A DNA stretch of 14,840 bases, taken from assembly GCA_002279765.1 (NCBI GenBank), contig NCCR01000100.1:1-14840 (forward strand). The letters are read 5' to 3'. Source of the DNA: Verrucomicrobia bacterium 12-59-8. Lineage in GTDB: Bacteria; Verrucomicrobiota; Verrucomicrobiae; Verrucomicrobiales; Verrucomicrobiaceae. Positions 1 to 6,891 of the stretch are shown here, piece after piece (position 1 is the first letter of the stretch; each line of letters opens with the position of its first letter). The notes under the pieces were generated by a model. The model had not been told where the DNA came from. It ran no database searches and saw only the letters and a program-made list of their open reading frames with translations. A program made the translations under genes and the position numbers.

Positions 1-131
1 AAATTGCAAAGATATTCTGAAAAGTCTGGTAATTTTATAAATCCTCTCGGCTACTTTTAATCGAAAAAGTTATAAAAAAACAACTTTTCCGTGGTTTCTC
101 TTGGGTAGCTCAAACAATACCAAGTGGACAC

Positions 132-153
132 AAAAAATGGAGTATCCCCATTT
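132..153 (-). terminator. weak terminator-like hairpin after the 190-1734 gene
   Basis: On the minus strand, 36 nt beyond the stop of the helical membrane protein gene, AAATGG pairs with CCATTT around a 7-nt loop and runs into six T residues. The stem has only two G-C pairs, so it would be a weak intrinsic terminator. The rest of positions 1-189 is distinctly AT-rich compared with the flanking genes and holds no convincing reading frame. It may also carry a promoter for a gene to the left of the window, but I cannot point to clear -35 and -10 boxes. Confidence 0.25.
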
Positions 154-189
154 CTGAATCTCAATTCTGCATACCTAAGATTTCCTTTA

Positions 190-1734
190 TCACTTTTTAC
201 CGGTTGTAGGAACACCCAGGTAACCCTTGCTGTTCGCCACGATCGTGGCTAGCCGTTTCTTTTCCTCCTCGCTCCATTGGAACGACTTGTCCGTCAGCGC
301 CTCGCGGGCCGCCTGCTTGATTGCCACCGCATTCACCGAGCCCGGATAGACCAGCAGCTCCCAGAGAGAGATGGCATCCGCCTTCACCCGTTTCAGCAGC
401 TGGGTGCAGACGTGCATGCGTACTTCCTCGTTCAGCGGCGGGTCCCAATGCAGCCACACCAGCAGTTGCAGGTACTGCGGGCTCTCAAATGGCAACTCCC
501 GGCTCTGCCCGGAGATCACTTTCTCATTCTCCAGCCAGTCGCCCGTTTTTGCCAGGGCATGCTGCGGCGCGTACGGCACCATCTCAATGGCCTTCTTATT
601 CAGGGTGTCCTTCCGCCACGCCTCCATCTCAGCAGGAGAGGTGAGCACAGCCTGGGGTTTTAACGTGTCCAGAATGCGCACCACAAACTCCCGCGGCAGC
701 ACCAGCACGGTGAGCAGCATCGCTAGGCAGCCGCAGAACCAGGGCAGCAAAAACCGCGCGAACGGCCCCGCCTGCGGGTGAGGCAGAATATCTCTGGGCG
801 CTCTCCCGTGTACCTGCACCGGTTCATGATGGGCTTTCGACGACACGCCGTTAGCCAGTTTCACAGCCTCCAGCTTTTGCGCAGCCTGCATGAGCTTTTC
901 CTGCTGCTGTGCAAACTTCATCGCCAGCTCCCACCAGCACTCGGGCAGCACCGCCTTGAACAAATCAGCCCCCTCCATGTCAGCCGTCAGCCACTCCGAC
1001 AGATGATCCAAAGTCTCACGCTCCGCCTTGCTGCGCCAAGTCCAGGCTGTCTTGGGTTTGCGCAGCCGCACGTCCCAGAAATCACGTTCATCCTGCACGG
1101 CGCTGCACACGACACGTCCGGCGGCCAGCCAGCGCCGTGCATCCGCAAGCGCCTCCTGGTGCTCCTCGCCTGCCAGTGGCAGCGCGGCATTGTACAATTG
1201 CTCAGCGCGCGAAAAGCGCGTCACGGCCAGGGTCGCTGCTAGGGCCAGCATGATGTCCACCGCGCATGCATTTCTGGAGGCATGCGATGCCACAATGGCA
1301 TCTGCCAGCCGCGAGAGCCTGTGCGTCTCTCCGCGTGCGGCCCAGCGCGACGCCACCATGCACGTCACGTTGACCTGGCCGCTGCCCATTTCTATAACCA
1401 GATCGGGAATGCGTGCCATTTCTGCGAGCTGGTCCTCGTCCTGCTCAAACATCTCGGCAATCAGCACGCTGCTCGCCGCTGCCCACTCCGGCTTGGCAAA
1501 CGCCTGGCAGCAGAACGCATCAAAATGCCCCGGCACCGCGACTTTGCCAGCCACCGCACGCAGCAGGCCTTGGGCGCTGGCGCGCAGTTCCTCCGGCAGT
1601 TCTGTCGCTATGATCGCCTCGATGCGCATCATCGTCTCTGCATTGATCGCACTGCTGGAGGCAGCGTCCAGCACCTGGCTGGAGGACATCTTCACGGCGG
1701 ATGCTGAGGCGCGGTTTCCCATTTTCAGCGCCAT
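190..1734 (-). CDS. unrecognised helical protein with one internal membrane segment
   Basis: A 514-residue protein that I do not recognise. It is rich in Ala, Leu and Glu and looks mostly alpha-helical. Residues about 178-215 read like a TPR-type helical pair (RAEQLYNAALPLAGEE onward). One hydrophobic segment lies at about 328-347, dividing an N-terminal ~325-residue part from a C-terminal ~165-residue part. There is no N-terminal signal peptide, so the membrane segment is internal. The gene lies 56 nt downstream of the DUF1501 gene on the same strand and is probably the last gene of that operon. The ATG at 1734 is chosen for length; Met5 (1722) and Met16 (1689) are also possible, and none has a Shine-Dalgarno sequence. 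A structural or assembly partner of the two exported proteins is one guess; an unrelated passenger gene is equally possible. Confidence 0.75.
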   Translation of the reverse strand: MALKMGNRASASAVKMSSSQVLDAASSSAINAETMMRIEAIIATELPEELRASAQGLLRAVAGKVAVPGHFDAFCCQAFAKPEWAAASSVLIAEMFEQDEDQLAEMARIPDLVIEMGSGQVNVTCMVASRWAARGETHRLSRLADAIVASHASRNACAVDIMLALAATLAVTRFSRAEQLYNAALPLAGEEHQEALADARRWLAAGRVVCSAVQDERDFWDVRLRKPKTAWTWRSKAERETLDHLSEWLTADMEGADLFKAVLPECWWELAMKFAQQQEKLMQAAQKLEAVKLANGVSSKAHHEPVQVHGRAPRDILPHPQAGPFARFLLPWFCGCLAMLLTVLVLPREFVVRILDTLKPQAVLTSPAEMEAWRKDTLNKKAIEMVPYAPQHALAKTGDWLENEKVISGQSRELPFESPQYLQLLVWLHWDPPLNEEVRMHVCTQLLKRVKADAISLWELLVYPGSVNAVAIKQAAREALTDKSFQWSEEEKKRLATIVANSKGYLGVPTTGKK

Positions 1735-1790
1735 TGATAAGGCGAATCACGGCAGATGCAACGCATGCGTCACCTGGGAGGCCAAAACGA

Positions 1791-3221
1791 TCATGCCATG
1801 ATCTCCTTCGCCACCGTGCCATACACGTCCGTGAGACGGAAATCACGGCCAGCATAACGAAAGGTAAGCCGTTCGTGATCAAGGCCCAGCAGCGCCAGCA
1901 CCGTCGCGTGCCAGTCATGGATGTGCATCTTGTTCTGCACCGCCTCGTAGCCGTAATCATCCGTCATCCCGTAATTCATGCCGCCCTTCACCCCACCGCC
2001 GGCCATCCACATGGAGAAGCCTTTGTTGTTGTGATCGCGCCCGTCCTCCCCCTGGCTGTGCGGTGTACGGCCAAATTCACCGCCCCAGATGATCAGAGTG
2101 TCCTTGAGCAGTCCCCTCTGCTTCAGATCGGTCAGCAGACCAGCGATGGGTTTGTCGATCGCCCCGGTGTTGCGTTCCAGTGAGACCTTCAGATTGAAAT
2201 GCTGGTCCCAGTTGCCATTCGTGAGCTCGATGAAACGCACGCCGGCCTCCACAAACTTGCGCGCCATCAGGCACTGCCTGCCAAACGCGTCCGTCTCCTG
2301 TTCGTCAATGCCATACAGCGCCTTCGTCGCCGCTGTTTCCTTGCTCAGATCCATCACCTTCGGAACCTCCGCCTGCATGCGAAACGCCAGCTCATACGAC
2401 TCGATCACGCCTTCCACTTCAGCGCTGACACCGCCGTCCTGCTGCATGCGCGATCTGTTGAGCGCCTGCACCAGATCCAGCTGGGTGCGCTGCTCTGCGG
2501 TCGTGTAGCGGTCGTTTTTGATGTTCGCCACCGTGGCCTGCTGGTCCATGCCACCAAAGCGCCGTCCGGCGGCACCACCGCCGGGGAGGCTATTGCCGCC
2601 GATCTTGGTGCCCTGATAAATGGCTGGCAGAAAGGCGCTGCCATAGGTGCGTGTCGCATTGCCAGGTGGATTCACGGTGATGAATCCAGGCAGGTTTTCA
2701 TTCATCGTGCCCAGACCATACAAGGCCCATGATCCCAGCGACGGGCGCACAAACTGCGTCGTGCCGGTATGGAGCTGGGAAAACGCCTGCGGATGCGCCG
2801 GCAGATCCGTGGCCATCGAATTCAAGATGCACATCTCATCCGCATGCTTGCCCAAGTTGGGAAACAGCTCCGAGATGTACAAGCCGCTCTTGCCCTGCCG
2901 GTTGAATTTCCAGGGAGAAGACATCAGCTTCGCGGTGCCGTAGCGTCCTGCCACTGAAGGTGCGCTCTTGCCGTTGTCCGCAATCAGCTTCGGTTTGTAG
3001 TCAAACGTGTCCACATGCGATGGCGCACCCTGCATGCAAAGAAAGATCACATGCTTCGCACGCGGCGCGAAATGCGGTGCCTTGGGTGCCAGCGGTCCCG
3101 TGGCGGCCTGCGGATTGGCACGCAGCGCCTGCTGCTGTGCCAGTGCGGCAAAGGCCAGGTAGCCGAAGCCGTTGGAGCCGGTCTTCAAAAACTCGCGCCG
3201 GGAGAAGGGTGTCGTGTTCAT
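1791..3221 (-). CDS. DUF1501 family protein, Tat-exported, sulfatase/alkaline phosphatase-like fold
   Basis: A 476-residue protein of the DUF1501 family. The N-terminus has a twin-arginine signal (SRREFLKTG, residues 7-15, then a hydrophobic stretch to about 28), so export of a folded protein by Tat is expected. The family is distantly related to sulfatases and alkaline phosphatases. Visible conserved elements are C62-x-x-G-A-P-S-H-x-D71, NWDQH (337-341), GGEFGRTPH (380-388), GRDHN (394-398) and HDWHAT (435-440). The His/Asp-rich motifs would suit a metal site, but the reaction is not established for this family. The length is normal and no motif appears broken. It lies 16 nt after the PSCyt1/DUF1549/DUF1553 gene, the usual partnership in Planctomycetota and Verrucomicrobiota, which suggests the two exported products act together. 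The ATG at 3221 is preferred because it places the Tat motif at residue 7; a pyrimidine-rich stretch with no Shine-Dalgarno precedes it. Confidence 0.93.
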   Translation of the reverse strand: MNTTPFSRREFLKTGSNGFGYLAFAALAQQQALRANPQAATGPLAPKAPHFAPRAKHVIFLCMQGAPSHVDTFDYKPKLIADNGKSAPSVAGRYGTAKLMSSPWKFNRQGKSGLYISELFPNLGKHADEMCILNSMATDLPAHPQAFSQLHTGTTQFVRPSLGSWALYGLGTMNENLPGFITVNPPGNATRTYGSAFLPAIYQGTKIGGNSLPGGGAAGRRFGGMDQQATVANIKNDRYTTAEQRTQLDLVQALNRSRMQQDGGVSAEVEGVIESYELAFRMQAEVPKVMDLSKETAATKALYGIDEQETDAFGRQCLMARKFVEAGVRFIELTNGNWDQHFNLKVSLERNTGAIDKPIAGLLTDLKQRGLLKDTLIIWGGEFGRTPHSQGEDGRDHNNKGFSMWMAGGGVKGGMNYGMTDDYGYEAVQNKMHIHDWHATVLALLGLDHERLTFRYAGRDFRLTDVYGTVAKEIMA

Positions 3222-3237
3222 GATGGGGAGAGGTGCT

Positions 3238-5769
3238 TTAATTAAGGTAACGAAACTCGGCGCTCGCGATCAGGCTCTGGCAGAAGGCGGACAGCGCGGC
3301 GAACTCCGCCTGCGCCTTCGCGTCTTTGCTGTTGCCGCCGCCCTTGGCGATCTGCTGCGGAAAGCGCATCCAGAAATTGCTGATCGCAGCTTTCTCCTGC
3401 GCAGTGGGTTCACGGCCAAACGCCAGTTCGTAGGCGTAGCTCAGTCGATCGGCTGCATTGCCCGGATGTTTGGCAATGCGGGCCGCAAACGCATCCGCCG
3501 CATTCTGCGCCTGCGGATTGTTCATCAGATACAGGCTCTGTGAAGGCACGTTCGTCGTATCGCGGTCCCCATTCACCAGACTCGCATCAGGATAATCAAA
3601 GACCGAGAGCATTTCCGGAATCTGATCGCGAATGATCGGAATATAGATGGAACGATAGGCGTTGGCTTTGTTCGTCAGATCACCACGGAAGATCGAGATC
3701 AAGCCCTGCCTGCCTTCGCCAGCACGAGCCACGGGAGAACCATCCACAGGATAGAGATTCAGCGTGCCGCCCACCGCGAGCATTGCATCACGAATAGCCT
3801 CCGCCTCCAATCGGCGCTGGTTCATACGCCAGTGCCACTTGTTGTCTGGATCGACGGCATAGTTCGCCGCATCGTAGCCTGATCCCATCTGGTAGGCACG
3901 GCTCATCATGATCTCACGGATCAGCTTCTTCACCGACCAGCCGTTCTCCATGAACGTGACTGCCAGATGGTCCAGCAGTTCAGGGTGGGAAGGCTTCTGG
4001 CCCATGGTGCCAAAGTTGTCCGGCGTCGGAACGATGCCGCTGCCCATCAGTTTCAACCACACACGATTCGCCATCACGCGTGCCGTCAGCGGGTTGTCCT
4101 TTGACGCAATCCAAAAAGCCAGATCCATCCTGCCGCTCCCGCTTTGCGGACTGATGTTCAGCGGCTCGCCTTTCGCACAAAGCACTTCCACCAAGCCACG
4201 TGGCACAACATCACCCGGCTGCTTGATGTCGCCACGGATGAGGATAGGGCTGTTGAACGGGCTGGTGCGGTCCAGCACCCCCATCGCCAGAGTGCGTGGC
4301 GTTCCGTCTTCATAAAAGAGATCCACGTCCGCCTTCACCTCCTCCGCACGATCACGCGCACCACGGATGCGCAGGAAGTTCGCCGCCCCCGCCTTCTCGC
4401 GGTCCTGCTGGCGCATCGCGAAAACTTCCCTCTGCGCCTCGTCTGCGGCGGTTTTTGCCCGCTCATAGTTGCCCTTGAGTTCGGCTACTTCAGCCGTCGA
4501 AATTTTGGCCAGAGAGGCTGTCTGCCCGGCAGTGCGATCCAGCTCGATCAATCCTGCGGTGTTGTTGTTCTGCAATTGCTCATACGTGCCAAACAACGTC
4601 TCGCTGCTCAGGAAGATACCCGCCAGCGCATAGTAGTCACGCTGCGTCACCGGATCAAACTTGTGATCATGACAGCGGGCGCAGGCCAGCGTGAGGCCCA
4701 GCATCGACTGCGAGACGGCGTCGATTTGCTCATCGACCACATCCATTGAGAACTGACGGCGATCGCGATTGTTGTGGCCTTTGGAACCAATCGCCAGAAA
4801 GCCCGTGGCCACGATTTTGTTCGCCTGGTCGCGCTTGCCATCAAACTTCAGCAAATCTCCCGCAATCTGCTCCTTGAGGAATTGGTCATAGGGCTTGTCC
4901 TTCTTGAACGACTCAATGACGTAGTCACGATAGCGCCACGCATGTGGATAGAGCACGTTCACCTCCTTGCCGCTGCTCTCCGCATAGCGGGCCACGTCCA
5001 GCCAGTGCCTCGCCCAGCGTTCGCCATAGCGTTCGGAGTCGAGGTACATGTCGATCACGCGCTTCACTGCTTCGGGCGATTGATCGGCGACAAAGGCCTT
5101 CACCTCATCCGGCGTCGGTGGCAGCCCCGTCAGATCAAACGCGATGCGCCGGATCAGTGTGGGCCGGTCCGCATCGCGCACAGGATGCAACCCGTTGGCC
5201 TCGATGCCTGCCAGCACAAACTGGTCGATCTCCGTCTTCGCCCAGCCTTCCGTTTTCACGGTCGATGGCTCATGCTTCACCGGCTTTTGAAACGCCCAGT
5301 GCTTGCGGCCTACGTCCATATCGATCACCCGTTTGCCACCGCTCGCATTCACCACTTTGTTTTCACGCGGATCCGGTGCCCCCATCTCGATCCACTTCTT
5401 GAAGTTCGCGATCACATCGTCCGGCAGTTTCTGCTTCGGCGGCATCTGCATGTCCTGGTTCTTCCAGGTCATCGCTTCATACACGCTGCTCTGCGCGATG
5501 TTACCGGGAGTCACCCCCGGATGCCCGGATTCCCCGCCCAGCAGTGTCTCCTGCTTCGTGTCGAGTGTGAGCCCCCCTTTGACCTTGGATGATTCAGCGG
5601 AATGGCACTTGTAGCACGACTGGATCAGCACCGGCCGGATGTTTTTCTCGAAGAACTGCAGTTGATCCGGCGCTAGGCCCGCATGCGCCGTCTCGGCGGC
5701 ATCAGCGGCATCTGCGGCACGCAGGGCCGCCGGAGCAAGTAGCATCAGAAATAGCGTTAGAGTCTTCAT
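3238..5769 (-). CDS. PSCyt1-DUF1549 (PSCyt2)-DUF1553 (PSD1) exported cytochrome-type protein
   Basis: An 843-residue protein with the classic Planctomycete/Verrucomicrobia architecture. It begins with a Sec signal peptide (residues 1-19, ending near LRAADA) and a PSCyt1 domain with CYKCH at 52-56, followed by a Met-rich MQMPPK segment that may supply an axial haem ligand. A DUF1549 domain spans about 175-385 (DLTGLPPTPDEV; RWARHWLDVARYAES; CARCHDHKFDPV, with a second CxxCH at 363-367). A helical spacer and a DUF1553 domain (about 495-825, with NPLTARVMANRVW and SHPELLDHLA) follow. The protein is probably an extracytoplasmic c-type haem protein working with the DUF1501 product; the substrate is unknown. 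The frame stays open upstream to 6132, but that extension has no signal peptide, reads as low-quality protein and covers the divergent hydrolase gene, so the ATG at 5769 is chosen. The gene leads a three-gene minus-strand operon. Confidence 0.94.
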   Translation of the reverse strand: MKTLTLFLMLLAPAALRAADAADAAETAHAGLAPDQLQFFEKNIRPVLIQSCYKCHSAESSKVKGGLTLDTKQETLLGGESGHPGVTPGNIAQSSVYEAMTWKNQDMQMPPKQKLPDDVIANFKKWIEMGAPDPRENKVVNASGGKRVIDMDVGRKHWAFQKPVKHEPSTVKTEGWAKTEIDQFVLAGIEANGLHPVRDADRPTLIRRIAFDLTGLPPTPDEVKAFVADQSPEAVKRVIDMYLDSERYGERWARHWLDVARYAESSGKEVNVLYPHAWRYRDYVIESFKKDKPYDQFLKEQIAGDLLKFDGKRDQANKIVATGFLAIGSKGHNNRDRRQFSMDVVDEQIDAVSQSMLGLTLACARCHDHKFDPVTQRDYYALAGIFLSSETLFGTYEQLQNNNTAGLIELDRTAGQTASLAKISTAEVAELKGNYERAKTAADEAQREVFAMRQQDREKAGAANFLRIRGARDRAEEVKADVDLFYEDGTPRTLAMGVLDRTSPFNSPILIRGDIKQPGDVVPRGLVEVLCAKGEPLNISPQSGSGRMDLAFWIASKDNPLTARVMANRVWLKLMGSGIVPTPDNFGTMGQKPSHPELLDHLAVTFMENGWSVKKLIREIMMSRAYQMGSGYDAANYAVDPDNKWHWRMNQRRLEAEAIRDAMLAVGGTLNLYPVDGSPVARAGEGRQGLISIFRGDLTNKANAYRSIYIPIIRDQIPEMLSVFDYPDASLVNGDRDTTNVPSQSLYLMNNPQAQNAADAFAARIAKHPGNAADRLSYAYELAFGREPTAQEKAAISNFWMRFPQQIAKGGGNSKDAKAQAEFAALSAFCQSLIASAEFRYLN

Positions 5770-5841
5770 GTGAGATTGGCCGTGAATAGGTTGGTTCAAC
5801 ACACCACTCCAAAAATGGTTTCCAGAAATCGCCGGACAGGA

Positions 5842-5863
5842 CTGGCAACATCGATGTTGCCAG
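5842..5863. promoter_or_regulatory. perfect 22-bp palindrome, candidate operator between divergent genes
   Basis: The half-site CTGGCAACATC is followed directly by its exact reverse complement, giving an uninterrupted 22-bp palindrome. It lies in the 124-bp gap between the PSCyt gene (start 5769, minus) and the hydrolase gene (start 5894, plus), 30 bp upstream of the hydrolase start and 72 bp upstream of the PSCyt start. By simple base-frequency reasoning, a perfect 22-bp palindrome is not expected by chance in a window of this size. With no loop it is a poor RNA hairpin but a good site for a dimeric repressor or activator that could control both transcription units. I cannot assign a regulator family, and no regulator gene lies in the window. 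I find no convincing -35/-10 pair in this gap. Confidence 0.65.
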
Positions 5864-5893
5864 AGCCGCCACCACGTCTTCGTTCCCCTCCCT

Positions 5894-6766
5894 ATGCGCC
5901 TTCTCCTCGCCTCCCTTCTGCTTGTCAGTTCCATCCACGCCGCAGAACTCGTCGTTCCAGACAATCTCACCTTCACCCGCGACATCGAATTCGCCAATCC
6001 CGACAACCAGCATCTGCAGGTCAATTTGGCCCAGCCCAAAGAAGGCCAGCTCCCCTTCCCAGCCATCGTCTGCATCCATGGCGGCGGCTTCCGTGCGGGC
6101 AAGCGCGAGGGGTATGACAAACTGCTGCTCACTCTCGCTCAGCATGGTTATGTGGCCATCACCGTCAACTACCGGCTGGCACCGGCCTACCCCTTCCCCG
6201 CCGCCGTGCATGACTGCAAAGCAGCCGTGCGCTGGCTGCGGGCGAACGCCACCAAATATCATGTGGACCCCACACGCATCGGTGCCATGGGCGGCTCTGC
6301 GGGCGGTCATCTGGCGCAGTTCCTCGGCGTCACCGCCGGAGTCACGCAGTTCGAAGGCGAAGGAAATTTGGACCGAAGTAGCGCCGTCAGCTGTGTGGTC
6401 AATTTCTTCGGCCCCAGCGACTTCACCAAGAGCTACGACAAGAGCGTGGATGCCAAGGAGGTGCTGCCGCTCTTCTTCGGCGGCGATCTCAGTACCAAGC
6501 GCAAGGAGCACATCATCGGCAGTCCCTTGTATTGGGTGACCCCGAATGCCGCCCCCACCCTCTGCCTGCATGGCACCGCCGATGAATACGTCGCTTATGA
6601 GCAGGCCACCTGGATCGTGGATAAGCTAAAGGCCGCCACCGTGGAAGCCGAACTGGTCGGCTTTGAAGGGGCGGGCCACGGCCTGAAAGGCGTGCCCCCG
6701 GAACAGACCGAGCAGCTCATGCTCAGCTTTTTTGAGCGGCATCTCAAACCGGCGCCCCACAAATAG
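5894..6766 (+). CDS. secreted alpha/beta-hydrolase, carboxylesterase/HSL-like
   Basis: A 290-residue alpha/beta-hydrolase with a short Sec signal peptide (residues 1-16, cleavage after SIHA), so it acts outside the cytoplasm. The hormone-sensitive-lipase/carboxylesterase pattern is complete: oxyanion-hole HGGG at 62-65, YRLAP at 93-97, nucleophile elbow GGSAGG with Ser135, catalytic Asp230 in HGTADEYV and His262 in GAGHG. The expected reaction is hydrolysis of an ester, such as acetyl or other acyl groups on a plant polysaccharide or small ester. Similar secreted enzymes include the bifunctional carbohydrate-esterase (BD-FAE-like) group, but substrate class cannot be fixed from motifs. It is divergent from the PSCyt/DUF1501 operon and shares the palindrome-bearing gap with it, so co-regulation is plausible. 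The start gives a clean signal peptide; the preceding bases are pyrimidine-rich with no Shine-Dalgarno. Confidence 0.92.
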   Translation: MRLLLASLLLVSSIHAAELVVPDNLTFTRDIEFANPDNQHLQVNLAQPKEGQLPFPAIVCIHGGGFRAGKREGYDKLLLTLAQHGYVAITVNYRLAPAYPFPAAVHDCKAAVRWLRANATKYHVDPTRIGAMGGSAGGHLAQFLGVTAGVTQFEGEGNLDRSSAVSCVVNFFGPSDFTKSYDKSVDAKEVLPLFFGGDLSTKRKEHIIGSPLYWVTPNAAPTLCLHGTADEYVAYEQATWIVDKLKAATVEAELVGFEGAGHGLKGVPPEQTEQLMLSFFERHLKPAPHK

Positions 6767-6891
6767 CTGTTCGTCGGCATGCTCATTGCATTGGCGGCAA
6801 ATTGTTCCGCCATGAAAACTCGTGCTTTTCTAAGCAAAAAGCCAAATTATGATCGAACTCCTCAGGTTCATTTTCTAAATATTCTTTTTCA
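6767..6891. other. intergenic gap before the GTPase operon, two small hairpins, AT-rich promoter zone
   Basis: This 125-bp gap separates the hydrolase from the four-gene GTPase operon. Two small inverted repeats are visible: TGGCGG/CCGCCA (6792-6797 with 6807-6812, 9-nt loop) and GCTTTT/AAAAGC (6824-6829 with 6837-6842, 7-nt loop). Neither is followed by a good T-run, so they are at best weak terminators for the hydrolase. The last ~50 bp before the ATG at 6892 are markedly AT-rich (for example TCTAAATATTCTTTTTCA), as expected of a promoter for the operon. I cannot place -35 and -10 boxes with confidence. Confidence 0.4.

Noticed and set aside
62..92. Inverted repeat AAAAGTT/AACTTTT near the left edge
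   Set aside because: A short, almost pure A-T stem in AT-rich DNA with a 10-nt loop; expected by chance and not convincing as a terminator.
1028..1801. 257-codon plus-strand open frame opposite the helical membrane protein gene
   Set aside because: Ala/Ser/Arg-rich shadow with no motifs. The minus-strand frame continues the operon and has a plausible membrane segment.
4774..5592. 272-codon plus-strand open frame opposite the PSCyt gene
   Set aside because: It is antisense to clear DUF1549 and PSCyt1 motifs and has no domain of its own.
5770..6132. N-terminal 121-residue extension of the PSCyt gene
   Set aside because: It is open frame only. It lacks a signal peptide, overlaps the well-supported divergent hydrolase and its control region, and the start at 5769 gives a clean Sec signal.
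5702..6571. 289-codon minus-strand open frame opposite the hydrolase
   Set aside because: It is antisense to the catalytic motifs of the hydrolase and has no recognisable domain; a codon-bias shadow.
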